Source of the DNA: Parapedobacter sp035556095
GTDB taxonomy: Bacteria; Bacteroidota; Bacteroidia; Sphingobacteriales; Sphingobacteriaceae
Assembly (NCBI RefSeq): GCF_035556095.1
Contig: NZ_DATMFT010000005.1
Location: forward strand, 1-64,000
DNA length: 64,000 nucleotides
Direction of reading: 5' to 3'
How positions within the stretch are numbered: the stretch's first letter is position 1; every line of letters begins with the position of its first letter. The notes beneath the pieces were generated by a model that saw nothing but the letters and a program-made list of their open reading frames with translations, was not told where the DNA came from and made no database searches. Shown piece after piece: positions 34,581 to 42,466 of this stretch. Position numbers and translations under genes: made by a program.

Positions 34581-35565
34581 GGCGATTCGGGCGGCTGAAT
34601 GGTGGGAATACAAATTGCCTCCCATTCTGGCAATAGCATACGCAACAAGCGAGTTTTCTGATATGCCGCTATATAAAGTAGCGCCATACTGCTTATTCTA
34701 TCTTGTATCCTTAGTCATTGGTGCCATTTACGTAAGTATTATCAATGACATCACCGATATTGATGCCGACCGAGCTGCTGGGAAGCGGAACCGATTGGTG
34801 GGGATTCCAGCCAAATGGAGGTGGTTGTTCCCTATTGGATGCGTGGTCATTGGGATGGTATTTGGTTATTTGATGTGGCCGGATATATTGACCGTCACTT
34901 TCTATTCCTTGGCGTGGATAGCGTTCAGTCTATATTCCATCCCACCATTCAGGTTCAAAAACAGGGGGGCATTGGGCCCTTTATGTGATGCATGCGGGGC
35001 ACATTTGTTCCCTACATTGACAATGTTATCGGGGATCAGCTCCATATCTGGTCAATCCGTTGATTTTTACTGGCTTATAATCGTTGGTATTTGGGCTTTT
35101 TCGTTTGGGCTTCGAGGAATTTTGTGGCATCAGTATCTGGATAGGGAAAACGATTTCAAAGCAGGTATAAGGACGTTTGCTACACAGATGAATCTTTCAG
35201 TATTTAAGCCCATTGCAATCACTATTTTCAGTATTGAATTAGCGGCTTTTGTTGGAATATTGGGATACATAGATGAGAAGCTATTAGTGATATTACTATT
35301 GGTATATTTCGTCCTCGTTGTCATTCGCCTGAAGCGCTATGGCCATAAACCAATTATTCTGATGACACCGAAAAACCAACCGTTCCAAGTATGGATGCTT
35401 GATTTTTATCAGGTTCTTTTTCCCGTGGGGCTATTGTTGATAGCTTGTTTCCATGACCCTCGATCGGCAATTGTGTTGATTGTTCATTGTGTATTATTCC
35501 CGATGAAAATGATTGCGATTATTAGGGATTTTGCGGTAACCATCCTCAAATTTATCATCAGATAG
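34555..35565 (+). CDS. UbiA family membrane prenyltransferase
   Basis: A 336-residue protein with about eight to nine membrane helices. The first Asp-rich motif is NDITDIDADRAAGKRNR (NDxxDxxxD) and the second is HQYLDRENDFKAG (DxxxD). UbiA enzymes move a polyprenyl group from its diphosphate to aromatic or other acceptors. Relatives include decaprenyl-phosphate phosphoribosyltransferases and membrane terpene cyclases, so the reaction here is open. It overlaps the toroid gene by 26 bases, and no quinone genes are near, so it belongs to the GT/ABC block rather than to menaquinone synthesis (inference). It ends the first glycan block; 35566-35715 holds only a 6-bp stem (35603-35622) and a degenerate -7-like box. 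Confidence 0.85.
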   Translation: MAFRIKVVKAIRAAEWWEYKLPPILAIAYATSEFSDMPLYKVAPYCLFYLVSLVIGAIYVSIINDITDIDADRAAGKRNRLVGIPAKWRWLFPIGCVVIGMVFGYLMWPDILTVTFYSLAWIAFSLYSIPPFRFKNRGALGPLCDACGAHLFPTLTMLSGISSISGQSVDFYWLIIVGIWAFSFGLRGILWHQYLDRENDFKAGIRTFATQMNLSVFKPIAITIFSIELAAFVGILGYIDEKLLVILLLVYFVLVVIRLKRYGHKPIILMTPKNQPFQVWMLDFYQVLFPVGLLLIACFHDPRSAIVLIVHCVLFPMKMIAIIRDFAVTILKFIIR

Positions 35566-35715
35566 CCATTGGGCATCGGGCTCGGCTTTTCTGCAGGATC
35601 GATTGTAGTGCTTTGGCTACAAATGTAGTTTATTCGATGGTTTTCTTATTCTATTCGCTGAAAAAACATGCAGATTTGTGCGTGTTACAGGTTTTCTCAA
35701 TAAGAAGATGAATAT

Positions 35716-36105
35716 ATGAAGAAAAAAATACTTCTGGTAGAAGACGAGCCCACGATCCGAAGATTATTACTGTTTATCCTGTCTAAGGAGTTTGACGTGC
35801 AAGCCATGGCCAACGGATACGAAGCATTTCTTTATTTGGAGAAAAATAACATTCCCGACTTAATCATCATGGATTGGGTTATGCCTCAGATGGATGGAAA
35901 CGCATTTCTTAAATGCCTTAAGGTAAGTGGGCTATATTGTGAAATACCAGTAATCGTGCTTTCCGCTTCAAAGGGTATAGTGGAGGAGCTAGATAGTCTT
36001 CCATATTCAATCAGTTATTGCCTCCGTAAACCTTTCGATCCACTCAAATTAAAACAAACCATTGAAAACATATTTAATACATCACCCTATGGATTTGTTA
36101 ACTGA
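35716..36105 (+). CDS. Single-domain response regulator receiver
   Basis: A 129-residue receiver with no output domain. The acidic pair is in LLVEDEPT, the phospho-acceptor Asp in IIMDWVMPQMDG, the Ser/Thr switch in VIVLSAS and the Lys in LRKPF, so it should be phosphorylated. No histidine kinase gene is in the window. It overlaps by 17 bases the sugar transferase, whose own N-terminus looks like a broken receiver. This suggests a phosphorylation-controlled partner of the initiating transferase (inference). Confidence 0.9.
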   Translation: MKKKILLVEDEPTIRRLLLFILSKEFDVQAMANGYEAFLYLEKNNIPDLIIMDWVMPQMDGNAFLKCLKVSGLYCEIPVIVLSASKGIVEELDSLPYSISYCLRKPFDPLKLKQTIENIFNTSPYGFVN

Positions 36106-37171
36106 TATTAAAAAAGAGCAGCATTTTCTCACCATATCCATAGCGTACTTAGGTACGAAGTTCAGGGATGAATTGGAAGAGGGCATGTTTGATAACGTCG
36201 ATATCGCTAAATTCGATGAAATAGAAGATTTGGAACATTATATTCAGAATTGCCACCTATTACAAATCCCGGAAATCTTATTGTTGGAGATTGGTGATGA
36301 GGTTCTGGATACAAAACGGTTGATCAACAATATAAGAAAAAACCCCCTAACTCAGGGAATCAGTGTTATACTGCTTAGCTTTAAAGGTGACAGAAAAACC
36401 GTAGTGGAGACATTTCGGCCTTTTGTGAGGGACATCTACTTTTACCCGTTCAATGTGGCTGATTTACGGGAACGTATTAAACTGATTCTAAGATTCAGAT
36501 ATATCCAGAATGACCGGCAAACCTGTCCGGCCACCCCTCCAAAATCGTACGTTATACCGCCTACCAAGCGATTGTTTGACGTGGTGGTAGCAGGGTTGCT
36601 GTTATTGCTTTTGTCGCCGCTTATGCTATTGATTGCATTATTAATCAAACTTGATTCGAAGGGACCTATTGTCTACAAAAGTAAGCGGGCAGGAACAGGC
36701 TATAAAGTCTTTGATTTCTATAAGTTCCGTTCCATGAGGGTTAATGCGGAAAAAGAATTGGATGAGTTGGCAACTTTGAATCAATACGCTGCTAATAATG
36801 GGGTGTCTGCTTTTGTAAAAATAAAGAATGACCCGAGGATTACGAAGCTCGGTTCTCTTTTGCGAAATACAAGTTTAGATGAACTACCCCAGCTTTTCAA
36901 TGTACTGAGAGGGGATATGTCGTTGGTCGGCAACAGACCCCTACCATTATATGAGGCGCAAGAACTCACATCGGATGAGTGGGCTATGCGGTTTTTAGGG
37001 CCAGCGGGGATAACGGGGTTATGGCAGGTAACCAAACGCGGGGGCAGTGAGATGTCCGACGAAGAGCGGCGTCGACTCGATAACGATTACGCGAGTGACT
37101 TTTCATTTTGGATGGATTTGAAGATTTTACTGAAGACGGTTCCGGCGTTGTTTCAGCGTGAATCCGTTTAA
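36089..37171 (+). CDS. Polyprenyl-phosphate sugar-1-phosphate transferase with fused receiver-like domain
   Basis: A 360-residue initiating transferase of the bacterial sugar transferase family. It moves a sugar-1-phosphate from a nucleotide sugar to undecaprenyl phosphate to start the repeat unit. The C-terminal catalytic half has KRLFDVVVAGLLLLLLSPL (membrane re-entrant helix), DFYKFRSMR, NDPRITKLGSLLRNTSLDEL (catalytic D-E), RGDMSLVGNRPL and GITGLWQVTKRG. The first 140 residues look like a receiver fold (ILLLEIGDEVLD, ISVILLSFKGD, DIYFYPFNVADL) but lack the standard phospho-Asp and have Tyr-Pro where the Lys-Pro would be. This replaces the usual membrane domain of WbaP-type enzymes. The ATG at 36089 fits the 17-base overlap with the receiver gene. 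Confidence 0.85.
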   Translation: MDLLTDIKKEQHFLTISIAYLGTKFRDELEEGMFDNVDIAKFDEIEDLEHYIQNCHLLQIPEILLLEIGDEVLDTKRLINNIRKNPLTQGISVILLSFKGDRKTVVETFRPFVRDIYFYPFNVADLRERIKLILRFRYIQNDRQTCPATPPKSYVIPPTKRLFDVVVAGLLLLLLSPLMLLIALLIKLDSKGPIVYKSKRAGTGYKVFDFYKFRSMRVNAEKELDELATLNQYAANNGVSAFVKIKNDPRITKLGSLLRNTSLDELPQLFNVLRGDMSLVGNRPLPLYEAQELTSDEWAMRFLGPAGITGLWQVTKRGGSEMSDEERRRLDNDYASDFSFWMDLKILLKTVPALFQRESV

Positions 37172-37179
37172 GGTCATAA

Positions 37180-37200
37180 ATGCCTCTCACTGGCGTTTTT
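37180..37200 (+). terminator. Weak terminator-like hairpin
   Basis: ATGCC (37180-37184) can pair with GGCGT (37192-37196) around 7 bases, with one T-G pair, followed by a T-run. The short stem makes partial read-through likely. Confidence 0.35.
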
Positions 37201-37489
37201 ACTTTTACGGGCTTTTGATGTACACGGAAGTGGAGCCTAAGTCTGTACTTCTCCTGGCCATACGACTATCTCGTTGGAGGTATAGAAATCGATTGCTTGA
37301 ATAATGAAGCTGCGTTGTTTGCCAATAAGGCTAATCATGTAGCATGTTTACTACATTTCCTCGGAAAGCAGCATGTAAACCGGTGATTTAAAAAAAAAAT
37401 ACATGAATTTTGCTGCGAGATATGAAAAACAAAAGAATCATCAACAATGGAAAAGCATGATGTTTACCACGCAAATTTGTTATAAAGCA
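37201..37489 (+). other. Leader region before the TolC/Wzc genes, with a nested hairpin at 37346-37380
   Basis: About 290 bases without a convincing gene. GTTTAC (37346-37351) pairs with GTAAAC (37375-37380), and inside it TTTC (37356-37359) pairs with GAAA (37364-37367) over a CTCG tetraloop. A second alternative stem, TGTAG/CTACA, shares the left arm at 37339-37355. Two competing stems in a leader could act as an attenuator or operator. A 10-base A-run follows at about 37389. A 28-codon frame at 37218-37304 has no support. An ATG at 37403 is in frame with TolC but would bury its signal peptide. Confidence 0.4.
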
Positions 37490-38164
37490 ATGAAGATATT
37501 ACTTATAATTTCAATGATTTTTGGAGTGGCTTCAAAAGCGATTTCGCAAGAGTCGATTATGGCCGACATCAAGTTGGAAAAATTGGATCGCTTGATTGAA
37601 TTGGCAATTGAAAACTACCCACAAAGAAAAATCATGGACAGCAGGGAGTCCTTAGCGAAAAGCACGTTAAACGGCGCGCGCGTATCCTATTTTGACGCGC
37701 TTAATGCATCGTACTTTTATCGCCCAGAAAGTAAGACAGCTATTGATCCGGCAAACCCTTACGTAGTGAATGGTTGGCAATTGGGCGTGACGCTCAATCC
37801 CGGCACATTGCTGCAAAAGCCATTTCAGGTTAAACAGGCAAAAAAGGCGTATGAGATAGCTAAGCTTGAAACGCAGGAATATCGATTGCAATTGACAAAT
37901 GAGGTTAAAAGCAGATACTATGATTATGTACTTTCTTTGAGTGAATTAAAATCACAGACCCAGGCAGCGCAAGATGCTGAAGCTTTATTTGAAGATGCTC
38001 GGTTGAAGTATGAGCGAAACGAGATAGAACGCAGCGAATATTCAAGTGCTAGAGAAGCGTATTACTTAACGAATAGTGAATTTAGATTGGCCGAAATTGC
38101 TTTCTTGAAAACGAAAGACCTTCTAGAGCAATTGATCGGTGTTAAAGTTGCTGACATAGAATAA
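37490..38164 (+). CDS. Short TolC-family outer-membrane protein
   Basis: A 224-residue exported protein: signal peptide (MKILLIISMIFGVASKAISQ) then one outer-membrane-efflux repeat. Typical pieces are LDRLIELAIENYPQRKIMDS, a GWQLGVTLNPGTL beta strand, long amphipathic helices (RLQLTNEVKSRYYDYVLSLS) and DARLKYERNEIERSEYSSAR. Normal TolC has two such repeats in about 430-490 residues; this has one. It may still form a larger oligomer. It lies 9 bases before the Wzc-like gene, so it is probably the outer-membrane exit for the polysaccharide in place of a Wza-type protein (inference). Confidence 0.78.
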   Translation: MKILLIISMIFGVASKAISQESIMADIKLEKLDRLIELAIENYPQRKIMDSRESLAKSTLNGARVSYFDALNASYFYRPESKTAIDPANPYVVNGWQLGVTLNPGTLLQKPFQVKQAKKAYEIAKLETQEYRLQLTNEVKSRYYDYVLSLSELKSQTQAAQDAEALFEDARLKYERNEIERSEYSSAREAYYLTNSEFRLAEIAFLKTKDLLEQLIGVKVADIE

Positions 38165-38173
38165 TTTCGATTT

Positions 38174-40291
38174 ATGATTGATTTCAAGGCGCTATTGAAG
38201 TATTTGGTAAGGCATGCTTGGCTTTTACTGGTTGTGCCGTTAGTAACCGGCGTGCTGACATACTTCCTTACCGAGGACATGCCGGATAATTATACGTCTG
38301 AAGCAAGGATTTTGGCTATTTCGAGTGTTTCCGTTGGAGAGGTCTCTAATGCCCGCCAGTTCAATTATTTTACAGAAATGATCCGGTCAAAGTCGATGAT
38401 TAATGTGCTTTCATATCGACTGATTATTCACGACTTGGAAAATCAGGAGTCGCCGTTTAAAGAGTTGAGTGATCCGTTAAAGGCGCTTTCTCCTGCCCAA
38501 CGCCAAGAGGTTTTACAGGCTTATCGGAAAAAGCTCCGTGAGCGTTCGATTATTTCTCCTGCGGATAATGAAGGAGCCTTAAAGCTTTATGATTACATCA
38601 AATCTATGGGGTATTATGAGGCTAATCTCCAAGAGTCTATTTCCGTCTCCCAGAATGATATTACCGGATTTATAGATGTTGCGTTCACATCGAATGAGCA
38701 GGGTTTATCCGTTTATGCGGTAAATGCGTTGGTGGAAGATTTTGTTGATTATTATAATATACATCTTTCGTCTAGCAGCGACAGTAGGCGGGCTTCGCTC
38801 GATTCTACAATTACAGACAAACGGTTACGGGTAAGCGAAGCGGAGACTCAGCTGAATGCGTACAAGTTGAGCCGTGGCGTTACCGGAGTTGGAGACCAGT
38901 CGAGTGCGTTATACGAGCGCGTGGCAACTTATGAACAGAACCTAGCAGATAATAGGCGGCAGATTTCGGCAACCAAGGGGGCTATTCGCGCTATAAATCA
39001 GAAAATTCAGGAACAGACAACAGAAACAGGGCAATCAAATAGCAGTGAGATTGTGATGTTGGACCAAGCGCTAAAATTAGCTAACCAGCGCTATGTAGAC
39101 GGTGGATTCAAGTCGGCCGACAAGCAGATCGTCGATTCCCTCCAATTAGTACGGAAAGCCAAACTCGCTGGGTCTACGACGAGTAATGGTGAAGTCTCTA
39201 GAGTTGCTAAAGCTGAATTGTTGAGTCAACGAAGAACGCTTGAAACCGAGTTGGCGATGCTCGAAAATAGCACTGCTGCACTAGAATCAGAGCATCGATC
39301 ATTAAAATCGCGTTTAGACCGCATTATGCCGGCAGACGCCGAGCTACAACGCCTCCAACAGGAGTTGGATTTGGCTTTGGAAGGTTATACGGAATCTGTT
39401 GGCCGATTGAATACGATTGGAGAAGAAGGGTTGTCGGCTTGGAGGTTGAGTATTGTGATGCGCGGGCTCCCCGGAGAAGCTCAGGCGTCAAAGCGAATAC
39501 TCTATGTGGCTGGCGCCGGAGTGGCAGGTGGCTCGGTTTGCTTAGCCCTTCTATTCATCCTCTTCTTGTCAGATAGATCCGTTAAAACCGTGGATGAACT
39601 CGCCAAGTACACCAACGGGATGCCAATAATTGGTGAAATAGTGAACTGTCCGCTGCCCGAGCGTGATTTCGAAGAGGTATGGGAGAATACAGAAGGCAAT
39701 AAAAGATACGGAGCACTGAAGAACCAATTGCGTGTTATTCGATTTGAAATCAAGAAGTATTTAATGGAAAGCAATGGCAAGATACTGGTAGTTAGTGGCT
39801 TGAATAAAGGTGATGGGAAATCGTTTATTGCTTCCTCGTTGGCTTACTCTTTCGCCATAAGCGGAGTTAAGGTACTGCTCATTGGTGATGATGATCAAGC
39901 GATAAAAAAAGACATTGAATTGGCAAAGGAGTCGCCAGTTGCGAATAATTTCAATCACTTTCTGGCCGAACGAAAAATCAAAGCAACTGAGCTGATTACG
40001 TTTCTAAAAATAAATAACACCAAAAGATCGCTTATGGAATTGGACGGTATTGATGGGCTGCATTCCAGTTTTGACGTGTTAAAGAGGGAATTTGATTTAA
40101 TCATAATCGATGGCGGTGATCTCGGTAAAACAAACGAAATAAAAGAATGGCTGTATTTTGCCGACGGTTGCCTTGCTGTCTGTAGCTCGGGTACGGTAAT
40201 CGACGAAGAGGCCAAGCGGAGAATATCATTGATTGGAAACCAAGAGCATTTTCTTGGATGGGTGTTCAATAAGTCATTAAAAGTTGGGTAA
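38174..40291 (+). CDS. Wzc/GumC-like polysaccharide co-polymerase with P-loop domain
   Basis: A 705-residue inner-membrane protein: a Wzz-like N-terminus with membrane helix (about 14-31), a long periplasmic coiled coil (about 200-400), a second helix (about 441-465) and a cytosolic BY-kinase-like P-loop domain. Walker A is SGLNKGDGKSFIASSLAYS, Walker A' is VLLIGDDD and Walker B is LIIIDGGD. There is no Tyr-rich tail; the chain ends FNKSLKVG. Thus autophosphorylation as in Wzc is doubtful, and it may only control chain length and link to the outer-membrane part. The next gene overlaps by eight bases. Confidence 0.87.
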   Translation: MIDFKALLKYLVRHAWLLLVVPLVTGVLTYFLTEDMPDNYTSEARILAISSVSVGEVSNARQFNYFTEMIRSKSMINVLSYRLIIHDLENQESPFKELSDPLKALSPAQRQEVLQAYRKKLRERSIISPADNEGALKLYDYIKSMGYYEANLQESISVSQNDITGFIDVAFTSNEQGLSVYAVNALVEDFVDYYNIHLSSSSDSRRASLDSTITDKRLRVSEAETQLNAYKLSRGVTGVGDQSSALYERVATYEQNLADNRRQISATKGAIRAINQKIQEQTTETGQSNSSEIVMLDQALKLANQRYVDGGFKSADKQIVDSLQLVRKAKLAGSTTSNGEVSRVAKAELLSQRRTLETELAMLENSTAALESEHRSLKSRLDRIMPADAELQRLQQELDLALEGYTESVGRLNTIGEEGLSAWRLSIVMRGLPGEAQASKRILYVAGAGVAGGSVCLALLFILFLSDRSVKTVDELAKYTNGMPIIGEIVNCPLPERDFEEVWENTEGNKRYGALKNQLRVIRFEIKKYLMESNGKILVVSGLNKGDGKSFIASSLAYSFAISGVKVLLIGDDDQAIKKDIELAKESPVANNFNHFLAERKIKATELITFLKINNTKRSLMELDGIDGLHSSFDVLKREFDLIIIDGGDLGKTNEIKEWLYFADGCLAVCSSGTVIDEEAKRRISLIGNQEHFLGWVFNKSLKVG

Positions 40292-41768
40292 CGTATCGAG
40301 ACCATTTGCGGGCCTATTTAATGTAGCAGGTAACACACATGTTTACGTTGTCATAGGTATGCTCCTATTAGCTCCTTGCTTGATCGGAGCAATGACCATA
40401 CTCGGCGGGATCGTTGTTCCATTGGTGTTGATTGGGCTTTCGTTGGGTACCATTTACCTGATTTTGGTTTTCAAACAACCGTTTTTAGGTGTTGTATCCA
40501 TTCTATTTATCGGCTTTTTTGAGTGGGCTTTCACGCGGGAGTTGGTTGAGGTTCCGATGTATGTAATTGACGCGATGACGGTTGCGACTTGGGCTGCCGC
40601 TCTGGGGGTCTCGAAATCAACACCTTTTACCTTTAGGGGCAATGACTTATTAATCGTCTTGCTGATATGGACTTGCTGGAGCGTATTAATGGTCTTATCG
40701 CCCAGCGCCAGCATCGCCGGCTGGATTCGCGAACTTCGGGTCGGGGTTTTATTGCCTTTTTTGGTGGTTTCATTGGGTTTTGCGGTTATAGAAACTCATC
40801 GTCAGTTAGACTGTTTCTTGGCATTGAGCATCCTGTTTTCGCTCATCGGTGCTCTAAACGGTATCAAACAACTGCATATTGGACTATCTCCTGGTGAACA
40901 GGCTTTCTTGGATGACGGGGGAGAAATAACCCATGTGCTTTTTGGCCAACTACGGGTTTTTTCCTTTTACAGTGATGCTGGGCAATTCGGTGCTTCGCAA
41001 GCCCAATTTGCATTGATGTGTTTCGTGCTTTTCTTCGGTAAATTTACGTGGTGGAAGCGGATGCTCCTGCTTGTGTTTGCAGGAGTGTTGTTTTATGGTA
41101 TGCTTATATCAGGTACCCGCGGTGCGCTTTTCGCGCTGCTGGCTGGAGGAGTGGTGGCGATTTTTCTCTCAAAGAAATTGATTTATATGTTAAGCGGTGC
41201 GTTTGTGCTGCTACTTTTTGTTGGGTTTCTGAAATTCACCTACATCGGTAATACAAATTATTCAATTTATCGGTTGAGAACCGCCCTTGACTTTGAAGAT
41301 GCATCCTTAAATGTACGCTTAGTGAACCAGGAACGGCTGCATGCGTATTTAAATACGCGGCCGTTTGGCGATGGCTTGGGCACCATTGGTTATAACGGTG
41401 TAAAATACAACCCCGGCACATATTTAGCCTCTGTTGCCCCCGATAGTTACTGGGTTAAGGTATGGGCCATGTATGGTATTGTTGGATTTACGGTTTGGTT
41501 TAGCATGATGATGTATATTTTGGGAAGAGGGTGTGGTATCGTATGGGCAATCCGACATGCCGGGTTGCGTATAAAATTGCTGGCATTAACCGCGGGCTAC
41601 GCTGGAATTTTTGTTTGTAGTTACGGTAATGAGGTGATGAATTATCCTCCCTCATCATACGTCATGTATCTGTCTTGGGTTTTTATCTTTTTAGGACCGC
41701 GATTTGATCAGTATCTTTCTGAAAAAGAGCAAGGTGAAAAAGTAAAAGTAAGAAACTATGCCGTTTGA
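40284..41768 (+). CDS. O-antigen ligase/polymerase family (Wzy-like)
   Basis: A 494-residue membrane protein with about twelve helices and one large periplasmic loop before the last helices (about 330-390; contains RLVNQERLHAYLNTRPFGDGLGT). The ISGTRGALFALLAGG helix followed by the loop is the mark of the O-antigen ligase/Wzy superfamily. In this cluster it probably polymerises the lipid-linked repeat units. The start TTG at 40284 overlaps the Wzc stop by eight bases; the first ATG (40362) would cut into the first helix. The stop overlaps the start of a 26-residue membrane peptide. Confidence 0.85.
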   Translation: MGNVSRPFAGLFNVAGNTHVYVVIGMLLLAPCLIGAMTILGGIVVPLVLIGLSLGTIYLILVFKQPFLGVVSILFIGFFEWAFTRELVEVPMYVIDAMTVATWAAALGVSKSTPFTFRGNDLLIVLLIWTCWSVLMVLSPSASIAGWIRELRVGVLLPFLVVSLGFAVIETHRQLDCFLALSILFSLIGALNGIKQLHIGLSPGEQAFLDDGGEITHVLFGQLRVFSFYSDAGQFGASQAQFALMCFVLFFGKFTWWKRMLLLVFAGVLFYGMLISGTRGALFALLAGGVVAIFLSKKLIYMLSGAFVLLLFVGFLKFTYIGNTNYSIYRLRTALDFEDASLNVRLVNQERLHAYLNTRPFGDGLGTIGYNGVKYNPGTYLASVAPDSYWVKVWAMYGIVGFTVWFSMMMYILGRGCGIVWAIRHAGLRIKLLALTAGYAGIFVCSYGNEVMNYPPSSYVMYLSWVFIFLGPRFDQYLSEKEQGEKVKVRNYAV

Positions 41769-41838
41769 GTGGTTCGTTATTCCGGGGATAATTTGTTTTG
41801 CTTGGGGTTTTTTCAAAGGTTTGTCGAAATTGAAATAA
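41758..41838 (+). CDS. 26-residue single-helix membrane peptide
   Basis: ATG at 41758 lies inside the last codons of the polymerase gene, whose stop TGA is at 41766-41768. The peptide MPFEWFVIPGIICFAWGFF ends with a basic tail, GLSKLK, a typical single membrane span with cytosolic Lys. Its stop (41836-41838) is one base before the acetyltransferase start. Both junctions have the tight spacing of translationally coupled genes, which supports it being real. I know no family for it. It may be a small subunit of the Wzy complex. Confidence 0.6.
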   Translation: MPFEWFVIPGIICFAWGFFKGLSKLK

Positions 41839-41839
41839 A

Positions 41840-42466
41840 TTGGTTGCATCGATTATAAAACAGGTGAAAGCAAATCCGAAGTTAAAAAGGCTGGCGCTTC
41901 GGATGATGATGCCCAAAAACCAGGCAAGACCTCGTTATTGGGTGCGGTTATTGCTTAACCCGTTTTTCCATGATCGCAGCCGCGGTAGCGTCATCAGGCT
42001 CAGAACAAGAATGGATGTGTTTCCGTTTAACGCTTTCTCTTTGGGAAAAGATTCTATAATTGAAGACTTTGTAACGATCAATAACGGTGCTGGTGATGTA
42101 CAGATCGGCGAGCGGAGTATTATTGGCATCTCGTCTGTATTGATTGGCCCGGTCAAGATCGGAGACGATGTAATGTTAGCTCAACATATCGTGATATCGG
42201 GATTAAACCATAGTTATGAAGATGTTTCGTTGCCGCCAAGCAGGCAAAAAGAACGATGCGAGGCAATTATTATTGACAATGGAGTTTGGATTGGCGCCAA
42301 TGCTGTTATTACGGCGGGTGTGAGGATCGGTAAGCATAGTGTGGTGGGCGCTGGCAGTGTGGTAACGAAAGACATTCCTCCTTATACAGTAGTTGTTGGA
42401 AATCCGGCTAGGCCGATTAAGTTTTTTGATGTGAAAACTAACGATTGGAAAAGAACTAAGTGCTGA
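41840..42466 (+). CDS. Hexapeptide-repeat O-acetyltransferase
   Basis: A 208-residue left-handed beta-helix acyltransferase. It has the hexapeptide ladder (IIEDFVTINNGAGDVQIGER, SIIGISSVLIGPVKIGDDV, GVWIGANAVITAGVRIGKHS, VVGAGSVVTKDIPP), the catalytic His in ISGLNHSYEDV and the closing VVVGNPARPIKF. It likely acetylates a sugar of the repeat unit. The start is TTG at 41840, one base after the small membrane peptide; a GTG at 41864 is another option. The stop overlaps the next start (TGATG). Confidence 0.87.
   Translation: MVASIIKQVKANPKLKRLALRMMMPKNQARPRYWVRLLLNPFFHDRSRGSVIRLRTRMDVFPFNAFSLGKDSIIEDFVTINNGAGDVQIGERSIIGISSVLIGPVKIGDDVMLAQHIVISGLNHSYEDVSLPPSRQKERCEAIIIDNGVWIGANAVITAGVRIGKHSVVGAGSVVTKDIPPYTVVVGNPARPIKFFDVKTNDWKRTKC

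Noticed and set aside
35603..35622. Stem TTGTAG/CTACAA after the UbiA gene as a terminator
   Set aside because: Only six pairs and no T-run; too weak to call.
37218..37304. 28-codon frame in the leader before the TolC-family gene
   Set aside because: No coupling to neighbours, no membrane or export pattern, and basic composition that can arise by chance.
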